Of a stretch of DNA of 64,000 nt, positions 22,708 to 34,360 are shown piece after piece (the first letter of the stretch is position 1; each line of letters begins with the position of its first letter). The DNA comes from Henckelia pumila (lineage: Eukaryota; Streptophyta; Magnoliopsida; Lamiales; Gesneriaceae). Position numbers and translations under genes: made by a program. Below the pieces are notes generated by a model. The model saw only the letters and a program-made list of their open reading frames with translations, searched no databases and was not told the origin of the DNA. Location of the stretch: contig NC_133120.1 in assembly GCF_033568475.1 (NCBI RefSeq), positions 85,020,151 to 85,084,150 of the forward strand. Direction: 5' to 3'.

Positions 22708-25563
22708 ATGGGATGTTCTATATCGAAGTTGGATGATGAAGAGGCTGTCAAGCTCTGTAAAGATCGGAAGAAGTTCATCAAACAAGCAGTTGAGCAAAGA
22801 TTGAAATTTGCTTTGGGACACATTGCGTATATACAGTCCATGAAAAGAGTTTCTGTCGCGCTTCGCGAATACATCGAGGTAGACGAGCCTCGTGAGTTTC
22901 TGCTAGACTCGTTCAAAACACCACCTTGTAGCACTCCTGTAAAGAATAAGAGCCCTGGTTTCATCTCGATAGCGCCCTTCAAACCTGAATCGAACACGGC
23001 TTACAGAATCAACTATTATCGGCCTAGTGGAAATCCTTCCATTTCTGTTGAGGAGAGGCTGCCTCAGAATTCAGAAACTTTCAGAGTTGAAGCTTACTCC
23101 CCTGTTCATAGGTACGGGATGGACAGCATTTTCCAGATGCAATCTTCTCCCATGAATTCTTCATTCTTCCATTACTCTCCTAACAATCGGCCTACCTATC
23201 CTCCATCGCCTCAAACGCCCCAATGGGATTTCTTCTGGAACCCCTTTTCTTCGTTAGACTACTACGGCTATCCCTCGAGAAGTAGCCTGGATCGGACGTT
23301 TCTTGATGATGAACATGATGGGCTGCGGCAAGTTAGGGAAGAGGAAGGTATACCTGAGTTAGAAGAGGAAACCGAACAAGAGGAGATCGATGATAGAGTT
23401 GATACGAAACAAGAGCAGCGGGGTAAGGTTGGTGTGGGGTTTGATAGAGAGGAAGTGGTTGTCGAAGATGCTGACAGTAGCGAGGATACAGATGATAATA
23501 GTGAAGCAGATGAACCGGAAGTAAAGAAGAACATTCGACGACCGCAGTGCCCAAAACATCAAAGTCTGGAAGTAGAAAATACTCAAAATGTTGACCGTGT
23601 TAGTAGCCAAGAAACCACTGTTGTTGGTGGTGGATCAAAACCAGAAATGCCTGGATTTACTGTTTATGTTAACAAAAGACCAACAAGTATGGCAGAAGTT
23701 ATCAAGGATCTTGAAGATCAGTTCACAGCTGCTTGTAATGCAGCTAAGGAGGTGTCTTCCATTTTGGAGGCCAGCCAGGCTCCATACTCGTCATCAACAA
23801 ATGATCTCACAGGTCTAGTCTGTCTGAATTCTCAAAAATTGCTAGTGTTGGCCACCCCACCCCCCCCCCCCCCCCCCCCCCCCCTTTCAGCTTTCGAAAT
23901 TCCCTAAGGTTAAAATGTGAATTCGGTAATGGATATCGAAGCCCTTTTAGTTTTCTTGCTTGAATGCTCTTCAATCAGTAACGCCAAGCTTATATGATTC
24001 AATGATCATCGAACATGTTATTTATATGATCCTCTCACTTGTTTTGCAGCATTGAAGATGTTGAATCCGGTAGTTTTATTTAGGTCAGCTTCATCTCGTT
24101 CATCATCATCGAGAAGATTTTTAGCGACTGTTTCAAGTAACAATGAAACCTCTGAAAGTAGCAGCAGCTATTCTGAGGAATCTTGCATGTTGTACGGGAG
24201 TCACCAATCCACCCTCGATAGATTATATGCTTGGGAAAAGAAACTTTACCAAGAAGTTAGAGTATGTTCCCGAATCTGGTGATCAACAATTCACTAACTA
24301 TTGAATCCTTGATATCAAGTCATTTAGCTGTTCTGTTTGGATCCAAACAGGCTGGTGAACGCGTTCGAATAGCATATGAAAAGAAGTGTGCACAGCTCAG
24401 GAATCAAGATGTGAAGGGAGAAGACCCTTCTTTTGTAGATAAAACACGAGCTGGCATCAGAGATTTGCACACTCAGATAAAAGTTTCAATACACTCAGTT
24501 GAAGCTATCTCAAAGAGGATTGAAACATTAAGGGATGAAGAACTGGAGCCTCAGATATTAGAATTAGTGCAAGGGTGAGTTTGATAAAGAAAAATATATC
24601 CTTTTTCTTGTATCCCATAAACATTCAACGTCTAAAGTTTCTATTTAGTGGTCGTTCAGTATAGTTTCACCAGCACGTCGGGATGATATACCGTAAAAAT
24701 TAAAGGTTTCTGTCCTTATAATTGTTTAAAATTTTTACTTTCATCGAAAATTTTACAGCCCCCTTCTTTTGATGAAGTCATTAGTATTTGATTTGACTGC
24801 TTATATACAGACTAATTCTTACAGGTTAGCAAGGATGTGGGAGATGATGGCAGAATGCCACCAGCTGCAGAAACGTACACTAGATGAAGCCAAGATTTTA
24901 CTAGCTGGAACGCCGTCAAAGCTTTCGAGAACAAAAAAATATACAATAATGTCACCCTCAGAACCACACAAGCTAGCCTGTTCAGCAGCTAACCTCGAAA
25001 CTGAGCTCAGAAACTGGCGATCCTGCTTCGACTCATGGATTGTTTCTCAACGATCATATGTTCATGCACTCACATCCTGGCTCCTACGTTGCACTCGAGC
25101 AGATCCTGACTCATCAAAACCACCATTTTCCCCTCAAGAATCCTTACCATCATCTGCCCCACCAATATTCAGAACCTGCATCCAATGGTCGAAATTATTA
25201 GATGCGGTCCATGAAGTACCCGTGCTCGACGGACTCGACTTTTTTGCAGCAGGGGTTGGCTCGTTATATGCACAACAGATGAAGGAAAATTCGGGTCGAA
25301 ACTCAGGTGGATCGAGAAGGTTTCGAGGGGAGTTTGTGGGGAACAAAATGGAGATGGTGGAGGCAGATCATTTTGAAGATGAAGTTATGACAGCAGAAAA
25401 AATGGCTGAGGTTGCCATAAGGGTGGTGTGTGCTGGAATGTCAGTTTCTGTGAGTTCTTTAACTGAGTTTGCTGTTAGTTCTGCCGAGGGATATGCAGAT
25501 TTGGTGAAGAAATGGGAAGACCCTACGCAGATCATGAAGGGTTCAGGAGGGATTTCAAAGTAG
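22708..25563 (+). CDS. DUF630/DUF632 protein, NRG2 / ROLLING AND ERECT LEAF 2-like
   Basis: Exons 22708-23812, 24050-24261, 24351-24574 and 24825-25563 give 759 aa; all junctions are GT-AG and phases close. The N terminus, MGCSISKLDDEEAVKLCKDR, is the DUF630 signature; Gly2 and Cys3 suit myristoylation and palmitoylation, so plasma-membrane attachment is likely. Residues about 70-350 are low-complexity: Pro/Ser-rich, then strongly acidic. From about residue 355 comes DUF632, with SQHxSTLDRLYAWEKKLYQ-like sequence near 425-438, a coiled-coil region (IKVSIHSVEAISKRIETLRD) and a tail to the stop. Relatives act in nitrate signalling with NLP7 in Arabidopsis and in leaf shape in rice; which role applies here is not readable from sequence. 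The metaxin gene converges on it from downstream, 440 bp away. Confidence 0.93.
23860..23884 (+). repeat. Poly-C tract (25 C) in intron 1 of the coding region
   Basis: An uninterrupted C run lies 48 bases after the donor at 23813 and is followed by TTTCAG at 23885-23890, which could work as an earlier acceptor. Its use would add a few codons and then a stop. Length is likely to vary between individuals or be mis-called in sequencing. Confidence 0.85.
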
Positions 25564-26002
25564 TTGGTTTTTGGTAGGTAGTTTAGTTAGAAACCTATGT
25601 AAATTATAAATTTTCTTTTGTAGAAGTGGAGAAGTAGATGACAATGTATCTTACACTTTACTCTGGTTTCTTAAGAGGAAAATGTGAATTTTTTGTTGCA
25701 TATCAGTCACATACTCTATTTCAGTTAATTTATTATCTAATCGCTGATAAGCAAAACTGCAGTAATCCAAAACGGCAAATCCAATTCTTGATCCAGTGAC
25801 CAGCGCAGGCAGAAGAAAAAATCCAGTTGCTAAAATTTAAAAAGCTACCATAGGTGGTCGAAGAACATAACAAATCCTTCAACCAAATCTAAATCTCTTT
25901 ATTGTGTGAATGCAGATTTCAAAAAACCGCATGCAATGAAAACAGGTACAAGATGAAAAGGACTCGGTAAACCTCGCAAAATTGTAAACGGTGAGGATAT
26001 TT

Positions 26003-28807
26003 TTAATCAGAGTGCAACCCATCATTGTCGCCTTCAAGTTCTATTTCAGAATCATCATGTCCTCCAAAGATGGACAGGAAAACTAAAACCGCAACGAGTT
26101 GAGTAACCAGAAAATATTTAGCCCTTCTCCTGAACTTCTTCTCTTCCTCCGTCTTTTCCTTCTTAGGTTTGGTCCTTGGTTTTGAACCTAAAGTCATTGC
26201 AAAGAATAATAATTTAACCTTAAGGCACAGCCAAATGCAGAAATTAAATAGCATTGGCAGCCAAAGTAGAGAAAGTTTATTAAAAGAAATGCAATTCAAA
26301 TTACTACTTTGATACACTTTTTGGTGTCACAGCACTACTGATTATTTACATGATCCTTATTCGATGTCTTCCTCTGAACCATCAATGATATAGCAATTGG
26401 CGTGTACAAAAAATTGGACATATGAATTCCAAATATTTTTTAAGAAATGATCTCTAACCGTCGAAGGCTCAGGAGCCCATGAAGCATCTTAGAGCAGTGT
26501 AGTCACGCAAAACAAGCAAGAGCTAAATGCCAATAGTGCACTTTTTATGTACAAATTTACATTACATCAGGGGCGTGGAACAGATTAATCATCAAAGACT
26601 CTTTATCCACAATTATCATGATTGGGAGCAATTCCTCAAAAACTTGTTAATACGGTTGCTTTAGTAATTTTTCAATTAATTGTTTACGCAATAGCATATG
26701 ATGTGATTCAAATCCAAAACCTAGGTCTTAAATCAAGTGTTCAACTCTTGAAAACATTCTGCGGACAATGTTTTAGTATAATTTCGAATGGGATAATACG
26801 TATGATGCCGTAACATGTTTTTAAAATCCGACAGATAATACTTAATTGCATGACCACTAGCAACATAGGTGATAATATCTCACTCCAATATGAAGGCTTT
26901 TGCCTAGAAGAAGAAGAGGGATCTCCCTGGGGAGTGGATGAAGAAGTTGGACAGCCATCTAGATACTGCATCCTAAGATTCTCAGCATAGGTTACGAGAT
27001 TAGTGTGATCCAAGAGCTTGCTTCTCAGAACCGATGATTCCTACAGGAAGAGAACGATAAGATAAAGGATATTCTCTTTGAACACTTCAATACTTCATTG
27101 TGCATAAAATATTGAAGTCTGTTTCGATATCAAAAGCAAAAGCATAAAATGCATTAACAAGACAAAAACAGAGAATATCAAAAAAGTAAAATGCATAAAC
27201 TAAAGTTACTAGTACTCACAGGCAATACACGAACCGTAAAAAGAACATGCCCAAGGACTAATGCATCCAAACTTGTTGGCCTGATAAAAAATAATGCTTT
27301 AGGCAGCATTCATTAACACAACAAAAAATTCTGGTAACATCGATTCGTGAGTGACCTGTTTTCAAAGAAAAGGGACTGTTCCCCCAACCTATTCGATAAA
27401 GCACCATAAGCCAGGGTTGCTCTACTGTAGATCTGCCAGGAAAATAGCATGAACATGATAAACTAGTAATCAGAATCAAGCAGACAGATTAAGGTGTGTA
27501 AACTTGTGACCAGACAATAAAAGGATTAACACCATATAAAATACCTCTTCTTCTCTTCTTTCAGCATTATTGGATGTTATCCCGAGTAGTTGTTTGACAA
27601 TGCGAACTTGCTTATAATACAAAACTTTTCCTATTGGCCATGGGAGAAAAGAGCAATATATCGTGTTTGCTGCTTTACCATCAGATCCCACCCAGAGCTC
27701 ATACATGACTGCATCGGCAAGCCATGACTCAACCATTGCCCTCATTGACACCCATTCAGGTATTCCACGAACCTCAGAGTCCAAATCAGTGATGCCATCT
27801 TCCTTTAAATTTTGGATTACTCCACCCTTCTCATTATTGTAAGCGACATAATAGCCAGATTCGATGAAAGGTATTTGATCTGGTAGAAACACAATGATTG
27901 GCCACCTAGTGAAATTCCAGAACAATTGAAAAATACTTGCTCTGGTATCAGCAATATGAGTTACGAAAAACCATCATTTTTAGTGCAATGCGATAAAGAA
28001 AACAATGGTACATTACATGTGATGCCACATATAGAAGATATTTGAAACAGTCCTGCAGCAGGCTAGTTAATGAGGCACAATTTAAACAGGTCTACAGATT
28101 GGAGGATGGTGCTTTTGGCCAATTTGTGACGAGTTGGCAAAGTTGCCAGTTTTTTATGGTCAGTAGTTGCAAAATAAAATGCATATGACTGTAGAGTTGG
28201 TTAAATGCAACATTCAGTCATTTCTTCCATGATCTAATTCCACGCCCTTATTCAGTCCTTTGGATATGATATTCTCCCTCCATTTCTTCATCTTTCTTTC
28301 CTTGCTCAATTCTTAGGAGCAACAAAGAAAACAACAGCTTATAGCTCGAATAGTGCCTCCAATTTCAATTTCAAGAATTTGGGGATAGTGAAGGATGACC
28401 GTATCAATCATACAGTATTAATAAAATCTTTATCCTAATTACAACACCTACCGACGAATTAGCTAACAACCACCCAGAAAACTTTCAGGTTTAATTAATC
28501 TGTGCCTCGTTGACGAGCCAGCGGCAAGACTCTCTCGAAGAGCAATAGATGATAAACTAGTTCTTGATGATAATTTCAAGCTTATAAATAAAATGAGCAG
28601 ACAGATTTAAGGCACAAACTTTGCAAACATGAGAAACTAGTTACCAGAATCAGGGTAAACGAGATTGGATTCCAAATTAAAGGGAATCTGTGCAAATCTA
28701 AGATAAATGTAAACGGGCAGACATATCGGGCAAGCGGTGGGCAACCCGAAACCAGGCGTCCTCGCCACCAGCGTCAGCTTCTCACCGTCTCCTCTGTCAT
28801 CCGCCAT
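26003..28807 (-). CDS. MTX1: Metaxin, mitochondrial outer-membrane import and biogenesis protein
   Basis: Exons (minus): 28645-28807, 27545-27879, 27356-27432, 27220-27280, 26884-27040, 26003-26187; 325 aa, close to plant metaxins (about 315). The start is MADDRGDGEKLTLVARTPGF; an ATG 10 codons upstream in frame is less likely. Residues about 10-60 form the thioredoxin-like N-terminal half of a GST fold, with LPTACPICLPVYIYLRFAQI. FIESGYYVAYNNE and IPEWVSMRAMVESWLADAVM are typical of the family. The C terminus has a basic stretch (KPKKEKTEEEKKFRRRAK), a single hydrophobic segment (YFLVTQLVAVLVFLSIFGG) and an acidic tail, consistent with a tail-anchored outer-membrane protein working with the SAM complex. 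Identity is based on whole-length family resemblance. Confidence 0.93.
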
Positions 28808-28917
28808 TGAATTCAAATAATGTGTATATGGAGACAATTTCTAAGTCCGTTGGATTTATACAGCATTGGATTGTGGCAGAAGAAACTGATTTGAATTAGA
28901 TGGTGGGTTTAAAGTTT

Positions 28918-28925
28918 AAACCCTA
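28918..28925 (-). promoter_or_regulatory. Telobox upstream of metaxin
   Basis: AAACCCTA lies 111 bp upstream of the start codon. Teloboxes are common in promoters and leaders of plant housekeeping genes. A single short motif can be chance. Confidence 0.35.
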
Positions 28926-29664
28926 GCGATGTTTTGACCAATAATAACTAAACAAATTTTCCCAACCAAAAAAAAAAAGGAAATGTTAATTTGTCTCGTT
29001 TTGCATTTTGGTTCATTGAGTGGCAGAAATTTGGTTATTGGTTCATTAATTTTTAATTTTTGTTTATTTTTATCTAAATAATGATTTTACATCTAATAAT
29101 AAATCAGTAATTTTTTACTTCCTCTAGTCATATTTTAATGTCATGTCGAGTTTTTTTCGATGTTTTATCAGTATTTTTGAATGTTACATCAGTAATTTTA
29201 TTGAAATAATTTAAAATAAAACGATGTGTAGTAAAATCAAATTTTGAAAACTTTACGAATCAAAATCCAAAATTAAAGGACTGAAAAAAAAACATTTTTA
29301 TGTGTATAAAAAAACTAAACAAAACAAACTAAATTGTCTAGATTTTGTTATTTCGACAGTAAACTTACGAAAAATTTATTTATTCTTTCATGCAAAACAA
29401 AAACAAAAGTTATTTACTCTCAAATATATGTATTTATAATAATCATTACCAAATATTTTTTAATAGGAACTTTGTATCAAATGGATGTGAAAAGTGCAAA
29501 TCTGTTTTGGTAGAACTTTGGCAATAGGAACATCTTGAGGGGATGAGTGACTCTCACACTCTTTTACAAACACAGTAGGCTTAGGTGCAATGTTTGGTGA
29601 TTCACTTACTTCAAAAGCAATGTTCTTGTATCTCAAACAAGTTTTATGATTTTATCATCCTTGA

Positions 29665-30029
29665 CAGGATTGTTAACGGTTTGGTTAATCGTTCGAATCG
29701 AGCCGAAACCGAAAATTCGATTATCGGTTCGATTTTCGATTTTTGGTTTTTCGAATTTTCGATTCGGTTTTTTAGCTCGGTTCACCAAACCAAACCGAAT
29801 CGAAAACCGATTTTTTTAGTTATTTTTAATTGTTTTTAATAATTTAATTCATTTTTGTTGGTTTATTTGTTTTTATTATTATTAAATAAATAAAATAAAT
29901 AGAAATTCGATTAAACCGAAAACCGAAAATATTTCGTTTTTTAACCGAACCTAACCTTGAAATTCGGTTCGGTTTTCGGTTCGGATTTTCGGTGAATTTG
30001 ATTCTGTTATGTCTGAATGAACACCCCTA
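29665..30029. mobile_element. hAT-like non-autonomous element with ACCGAA/TTCGGT subterminal repeats
   Basis: The left end reads CAGGATTGTTAACGG and the right end CACCCCTA, giving a loose TIR. Flanks ATCCTTGA (29657-29664) and ATCCTGGC (30030-30037) match at 6 of 8 positions. Inside, words such as AACCGAAAACCGA and TTCGGTTCGGTTTTCGG fill both halves. The family is supported by layout, but decay makes borders uncertain. Confidence 0.55.
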
Positions 30030-30118
30030 ATCCTGGCCAACAGTCAGTGAATCATTGAGCTTGCTTGCACTCGAGTTGTACTTTGCCAAAGTTTGATTTA
30101 CTCGAGCCAATTCATCTT

Positions 30119-30469
30119 TCATATTCTGCAAAACTCAATGTCTCTCTTGGTCATGATGGTTTCAAGTTTGGCCTTCATTCTACAAAACTCAATGCCTCTC
30201 TTAGTTATGATGGTTTCAAGTTTGGCCACAGAGTTCTTCAACTTAGTGTTCTCCTTTGTAAATGCAAGATTCACTTTGTTTCTTGTTAACCAATCAACAT
30301 AAAGTTCTTCGCACATGTTTTGAACATTTTCCAGTGTCAGCTCTTCTTCATTCTGATCATCATATTCACTGGAATTTTCAACAACATTTAAACATAAAAA
30401 ACTTAGATATGCACGTGGCCACACGATGTGACGATAATGAACATATATGGGAGTTAGATCGTGCTTCAA
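30119..30469 (-). pseudogene. Possible copia gag-linker relic with an internal repeat
   Basis: A 116-codon open stretch encodes a coiled-coil-like segment (ENVQNMCEELYVDW, then KENTKLKNSVAKLETII). A 16-19 residue block KLETI-TKR-IEFCR occurs twice in a row. Such Lys/Glu/Leu-rich segments occur in gag linkers of plant copia elements. No flanking LTR or domain supports this firmly, and it may be chance or another decayed gene. Confidence 0.3.
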
Positions 30470-30979
30470 CCTAATCTAACCCCAAAGCTCGTTGTAAACA
30501 CTAACCATAGCTCATATATAATATGAAACAATATTGTATTCAAACTTATTTGGCAAAAAACATTATTTATTTAAACTTATCATTTTTTGTGTTTAAATTT
30601 TTACTTATTCTCACTTTCTAATTATGTGTATTGAGCTTCATTTGTATATATTCGAGTTTTCTAATTTTTAACACACTTACAAAAAAATCTAAATCATATT
30701 TAGAATATCTAATTGATGGGTAAAAATTAATATTATAAATTTGATATACAATTTTCAATTTTATTATGAAAAACAGAGCTATTTGATTTTTTAATAACGA
30801 ATTCATATTATCAAAAAAATTAATTAGTTTATTATGATATGAACTAAGCAATATTTAAATTGATCAAATGGACAAATATGGAATATTTATGTAAATGATA
30901 TTCTAAGTAATTTTTTTCCGCGCATTGATCTTCATTATTTAAGTAATAGATAGATACATAATATAGTTATAAATGAATA

Positions 30980-32256
30980 TGTTAGAACCTAATGGGGGGG
31001 ATTTAGGTTCTATTGGCAACTTTAGCAATTTAAAGTGATTATGCAAGTACGCAAGCGGAAGACTTAAGCAATCAAATAATAAGTGCGATAAATAAATGCG
31101 TAATGTAAATAAAGCAGTAAAAGGGATAAGAGATGTTTATGGAAGTTCGACGATAAATTGTCTACGTCTCCCCTTCTTGGTTAAGTCGATTAACCAAGGA
31201 TCCACTAGCACTTCGAACGTCTTGGCCTTGATGGCTCCAAGGATAGCCTTACAACTTGACACGATCACCGCGCCGATACAACTCAACACTCTTGGCCTTA
31301 AGGGCTCCAAGGATAGCCTCAACACTCGTAAAATACACTTGGCTTCACACACAAGTGTTTATAAAACCGAGCAACCAACTCACAAACTAACAACCCTTGA
31401 TATTACAACCCCGAATATAACTCGATATGTGAATATATTTTGAACACTCAAAAGGGGCTACAAATTGCTCAACAAATGACTTGAATGATGCTTGAGAGGA
31501 TTGAGAGACTTGAAGATGTTGGGATGATTTGAATGGCCTCGGAATGCCTCCTTTTATAGCTGAAATTTTGACATCGATCGGAACTTCCGATCCCTGCATC
31601 GAAGCTTCCGAAATTTGAATTCTGAGACACGCGGGTGTACAGGATCGGAACGTCCGATCCACTTCGGAGCTTCCGATCGGCGCAATAAATATGGTGTCGG
31701 GCAAAAGTCTTCCGGACAAGATTATCAGGCGGCCGTTCAGGATCGGAACGTCCGATCCTGTTCGGAGCTTCCGATCTGCTTCACTTCGTTGCCTCCGATC
31801 TGCTTCCGAACAATATAATTTTACATAGAAACTGATCGGACCTTCCGAACCACGATCGGAGCTTCCGAACCTGTTCTTCGTAGCTTCCGTTCCTCATTCC
31901 GACCAATATAAAAAAAATCCCTGAAATAGATCGGAGCTTCCGAACCAAGATCGGAGCTTCCGATCTACCCTTAGCTTCCGAAGATGCTTCTGATCATGAT
32001 CGGAGGTTCCGATCGCCAATCGGAGCTTCCGATCCCGTAGTAGTAAACTTCTTCGAATTTTGTTTCTGATCTTGAGTATGAATTTAGTATTAATTCATCT
32101 TTGAAAATTTTAACTCTGTAATAAGCTCAATGTAAATATTAGTAACATTTTAACCTAGTTTTGTTAATCATCAAAACATAGAGAAATAAGACTTTGTTAA
32201 TGCATTAAAAACATTAATCTCATAATTCGAGATTTATATGCGTTTAAGGCGTAACA
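30980..32256 (-). repeat. 3' LTR of the SIRE element
   Basis: The repeat is 1277 bp, starts TGTTAGAACC and ends GGCGTAACA in plus coordinates. From about 31574 to 32040 it holds over a dozen variants of GATCGGAGCTTCCGATC, in pairs. Short reading frames in it, such as 31096-31443, are not genes. Confidence 0.95.
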
Positions 32257-32270
32257 ATCTCCCCCTTTTT
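32257..32270 (-). other. Polypurine tract of the SIRE element
   Basis: On the minus strand it reads AAAAAGGGGGAGAT and lies directly against the 3' LTR. Confidence 0.88.
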
Positions 32271-32545
32271 GATGATCACAAAACTTGGTTAAAAACAGGA
32301 GATAAAATAAACGATAATCATAAACAATTTTTATTAAGCAACAGATTTTAACGGATAAACAAATTTTATCAGATAAACAAATTTTATCTTATTTAATATT
32401 TTAACCATTAATTCTCCCCCTTTGTGATAAACAAAAAGTAATGAAACATAGAATAAAAAAAAATACTCAACAATTTCATTTACAATAATAAATTTTTAAT
32501 ACAATGCAAGAAAGAAAAAAATACAAATAAAAATAAAATAAAAAT

Positions 32546-33766
32546 CTAAGAGTCATCATCATGCTGCGGAGGAGGGTAGCGAGCGGTGAAGTCATCAAAT
32601 CGAGTCTCCAGAGAGGCAACTCTAGCAGTCAACTCGGTAAAATGAGTGTGCATACTCGTCTCAATGCGATGAAGAGCCTCGAAGAGTCGGTCACTAGGAA
32701 ATTGGTTTATTGGTGTAGGAGGGACCTCAGGAGCCTGGAAAGGAAGATCACCAATGGTAGACGCAAAGGCCTCAAAACTGGAAGAGGATGGAATATCAGT
32801 GTTGGGCGGACCAGTCGGAAAGCCTTTGGTTTGGATAGAGTGAGGAAGAGAGGAAAAGTCTCGATGAAAATCAGAAATAGGAGAAAATCTAGAAAAAGCT
32901 CGACTAGGATCATCAACCCATCGAGAATACACAGGATTCCAAGATAAATCCATCCTGATAATAGACTGATGGTTGATGATATGACTCGACTGGATTTCAA
33001 GAGAAGGGATCCCCTCAAAATCAATATCAAAACGACTCAAAATCCGGTTAATAAACCGGGCAAAAGGAAAGGAAACCTTTTTAGCCGTCGTTGCCGTGTG
33101 ATGCATAGTCTGCATAACAAGGCGCGGAAGGTTAAAAGGTCGATAGGAGATGATATGAAAAAGAATATACAAATCCAGATATTTGCAAGTGGAGAGGTCT
33201 CCACTGCGGGGAACTATGGATGTGGTGATGAGTTTTTGAATGATTTGAAAATCAGGACAAAGACTCTTGAGATGTATTCGATCGTCAGCAGCAGTGGCTT
33301 GACGACCAAGAATAGTAGAAAGAAAGAGATCACGATCAAAGTTTGGATCATTTTGTGGCCAAGTTTGGGAAAAGTATTCACCGGGTCCATTCCTGGGAAG
33401 ATCAAACCAGGAGGACAGATCAGCAGAAGAAAAAATGATATGCCTACCTTGAACGATGGTGGCAATGGTGATATCACCATGCCCTAATTCGAGTTCAAGG
33501 TTGGCATAGAACTCGTGAATTAGTGGAGGAAAGATTCGGTCGGGGACAGATGGCTGAAAAAAGGATTCCCAATGTTGAACATTGATTAAGTTCAACAGTA
33601 GGAGATGGGATTGGGCCAAGTAAGTAGTATCTAAGATACGACCCGGATGAATCTGACGATGTAAATAATCATCAGGTATGGGCCTAGACACAGCTGGTTG
33701 GGTAGGATCACGGACAATAATAGGACGACTAGAACTCGCCTGATCGCGACGGCGTTTGACAGGCAT
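32546..33766 (-). CDS. Extra ORF of the SIRE element, FYANL-motif protein of unknown function
   Basis: The ORF has 406 codons on the same strand as gag and pol, between pol and the 3' LTR, where SIRE elements place an envelope-like ORF. I take MPVKRRRDQ at 33766 as start; the open frame extends upstream into the GATCGG repeat region, and that part looks non-coding. The N terminus is basic (KRRRD, possible nuclear signal). Residues about 95-160 read HEFYANL then VQGRHIIFSS, a pattern I associate with the Pfam family called putative plant transposon protein; this needs a profile search. No signal peptide or transmembrane helix is evident, unlike an envelope. The C terminus has a Pro-rich part and a short helix (RLFEALHRIETSMHTHFTEL), ending in acidic residues. 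Confidence 0.75.
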   Translation of the reverse strand: MPVKRRRDQASSSRPIIVRDPTQPAVSRPIPDDYLHRQIHPGRILDTTYLAQSHLLLLNLINVQHWESFFQPSVPDRIFPPLIHEFYANLELELGHGDITIATIVQGRHIIFSSADLSSWFDLPRNGPGEYFSQTWPQNDPNFDRDLFLSTILGRQATAADDRIHLKSLCPDFQIIQKLITTSIVPRSGDLSTCKYLDLYILFHIISYRPFNLPRLVMQTMHHTATTAKKVSFPFARFINRILSRFDIDFEGIPSLEIQSSHIINHQSIIRMDLSWNPVYSRWVDDPSRAFSRFSPISDFHRDFSSLPHSIQTKGFPTGPPNTDIPSSSSFEAFASTIGDLPFQAPEVPPTPINQFPSDRLFEALHRIETSMHTHFTELTARVASLETRFDDFTARYPPPQHDDDS

Positions 33767-33854
33767 TTTAATATGTTGGAATTGGATAAAATAGAGATAA
33801 GAGAAGAATTTTAGGTGCAAGAAATCGGAATGAGCGATCTGATATTTATAGGGG

Positions 33855-34170
33855 ATGGAACGATCGGACGCTCCGATCTGGATCGGTCGTTCCGATCGTG
33901 CGGTCCACTGAGGTAAGGCCACGTGTCGATCGGAAGCTCCGAACATGCTTCGGACGTTCCGATCCTGAGGCGGTAATTAAAGATAAGACGGTTAAAAGTA
34001 ATTTGAAAAGTCGGATTAGATGGGGATCGGACGTTCCGATCGTGATCGGTGGTTCCGATCCGCATCTAGGAGGGAAAAATTACCGCGCAAGATAAAAAGT
34101 GGCGGGATACAGATCGGTGGTTCCGATCTGGATCGGTGGTTCCGATCTGGAGCGGTGGTTCCGATCTGCC
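33855..34170 (-). repeat. GATCGG/TTCCGATC word array in the pol-to-ORF3 spacer
   Basis: At least ten words of the type GATCGGTGGTTCCGATC, GATCGGACGTTCCGATC and GGAAGCTCCGAAC lie between the pol stop and the extra ORF. They belong to the family seen in both LTRs of the same element. The last three (about 34111-34166) are near-tandem. Confidence 0.85.
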
Positions 34171-34360
34171 ATAGGAAGAATGCATGATTTCTACTCTTTT
34201 AAAATTTATTTTATTTAACATTTAAGCAAATAATTCACATAAGAATGTGAGCTTCTTAATTTTGAATAAATACAATTGATTTGCATTATCCAAAATTAAT
34301 TTGCTCGAATATTAAGCTTCCCCTTAATATGACATTAAATTTATTTATGTCCACAAGTGA

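Noticed and set aside
31096..31443. 115-codon frame repeated at 39268-39615
   Set aside because: It is present twice only because it lies in the SIRE LTRs; no sign of coding constraint.
32561..33487. Plus-strand frames of 128 and 172 codons
   Set aside because: Shadows of the extra SIRE ORF on the opposite strand.
33767..33946. N-terminal extension of the extra SIRE ORF
   Set aside because: It translates the GATCGG word array (SDR, SERPI peptides) and precedes a better start at 33766.
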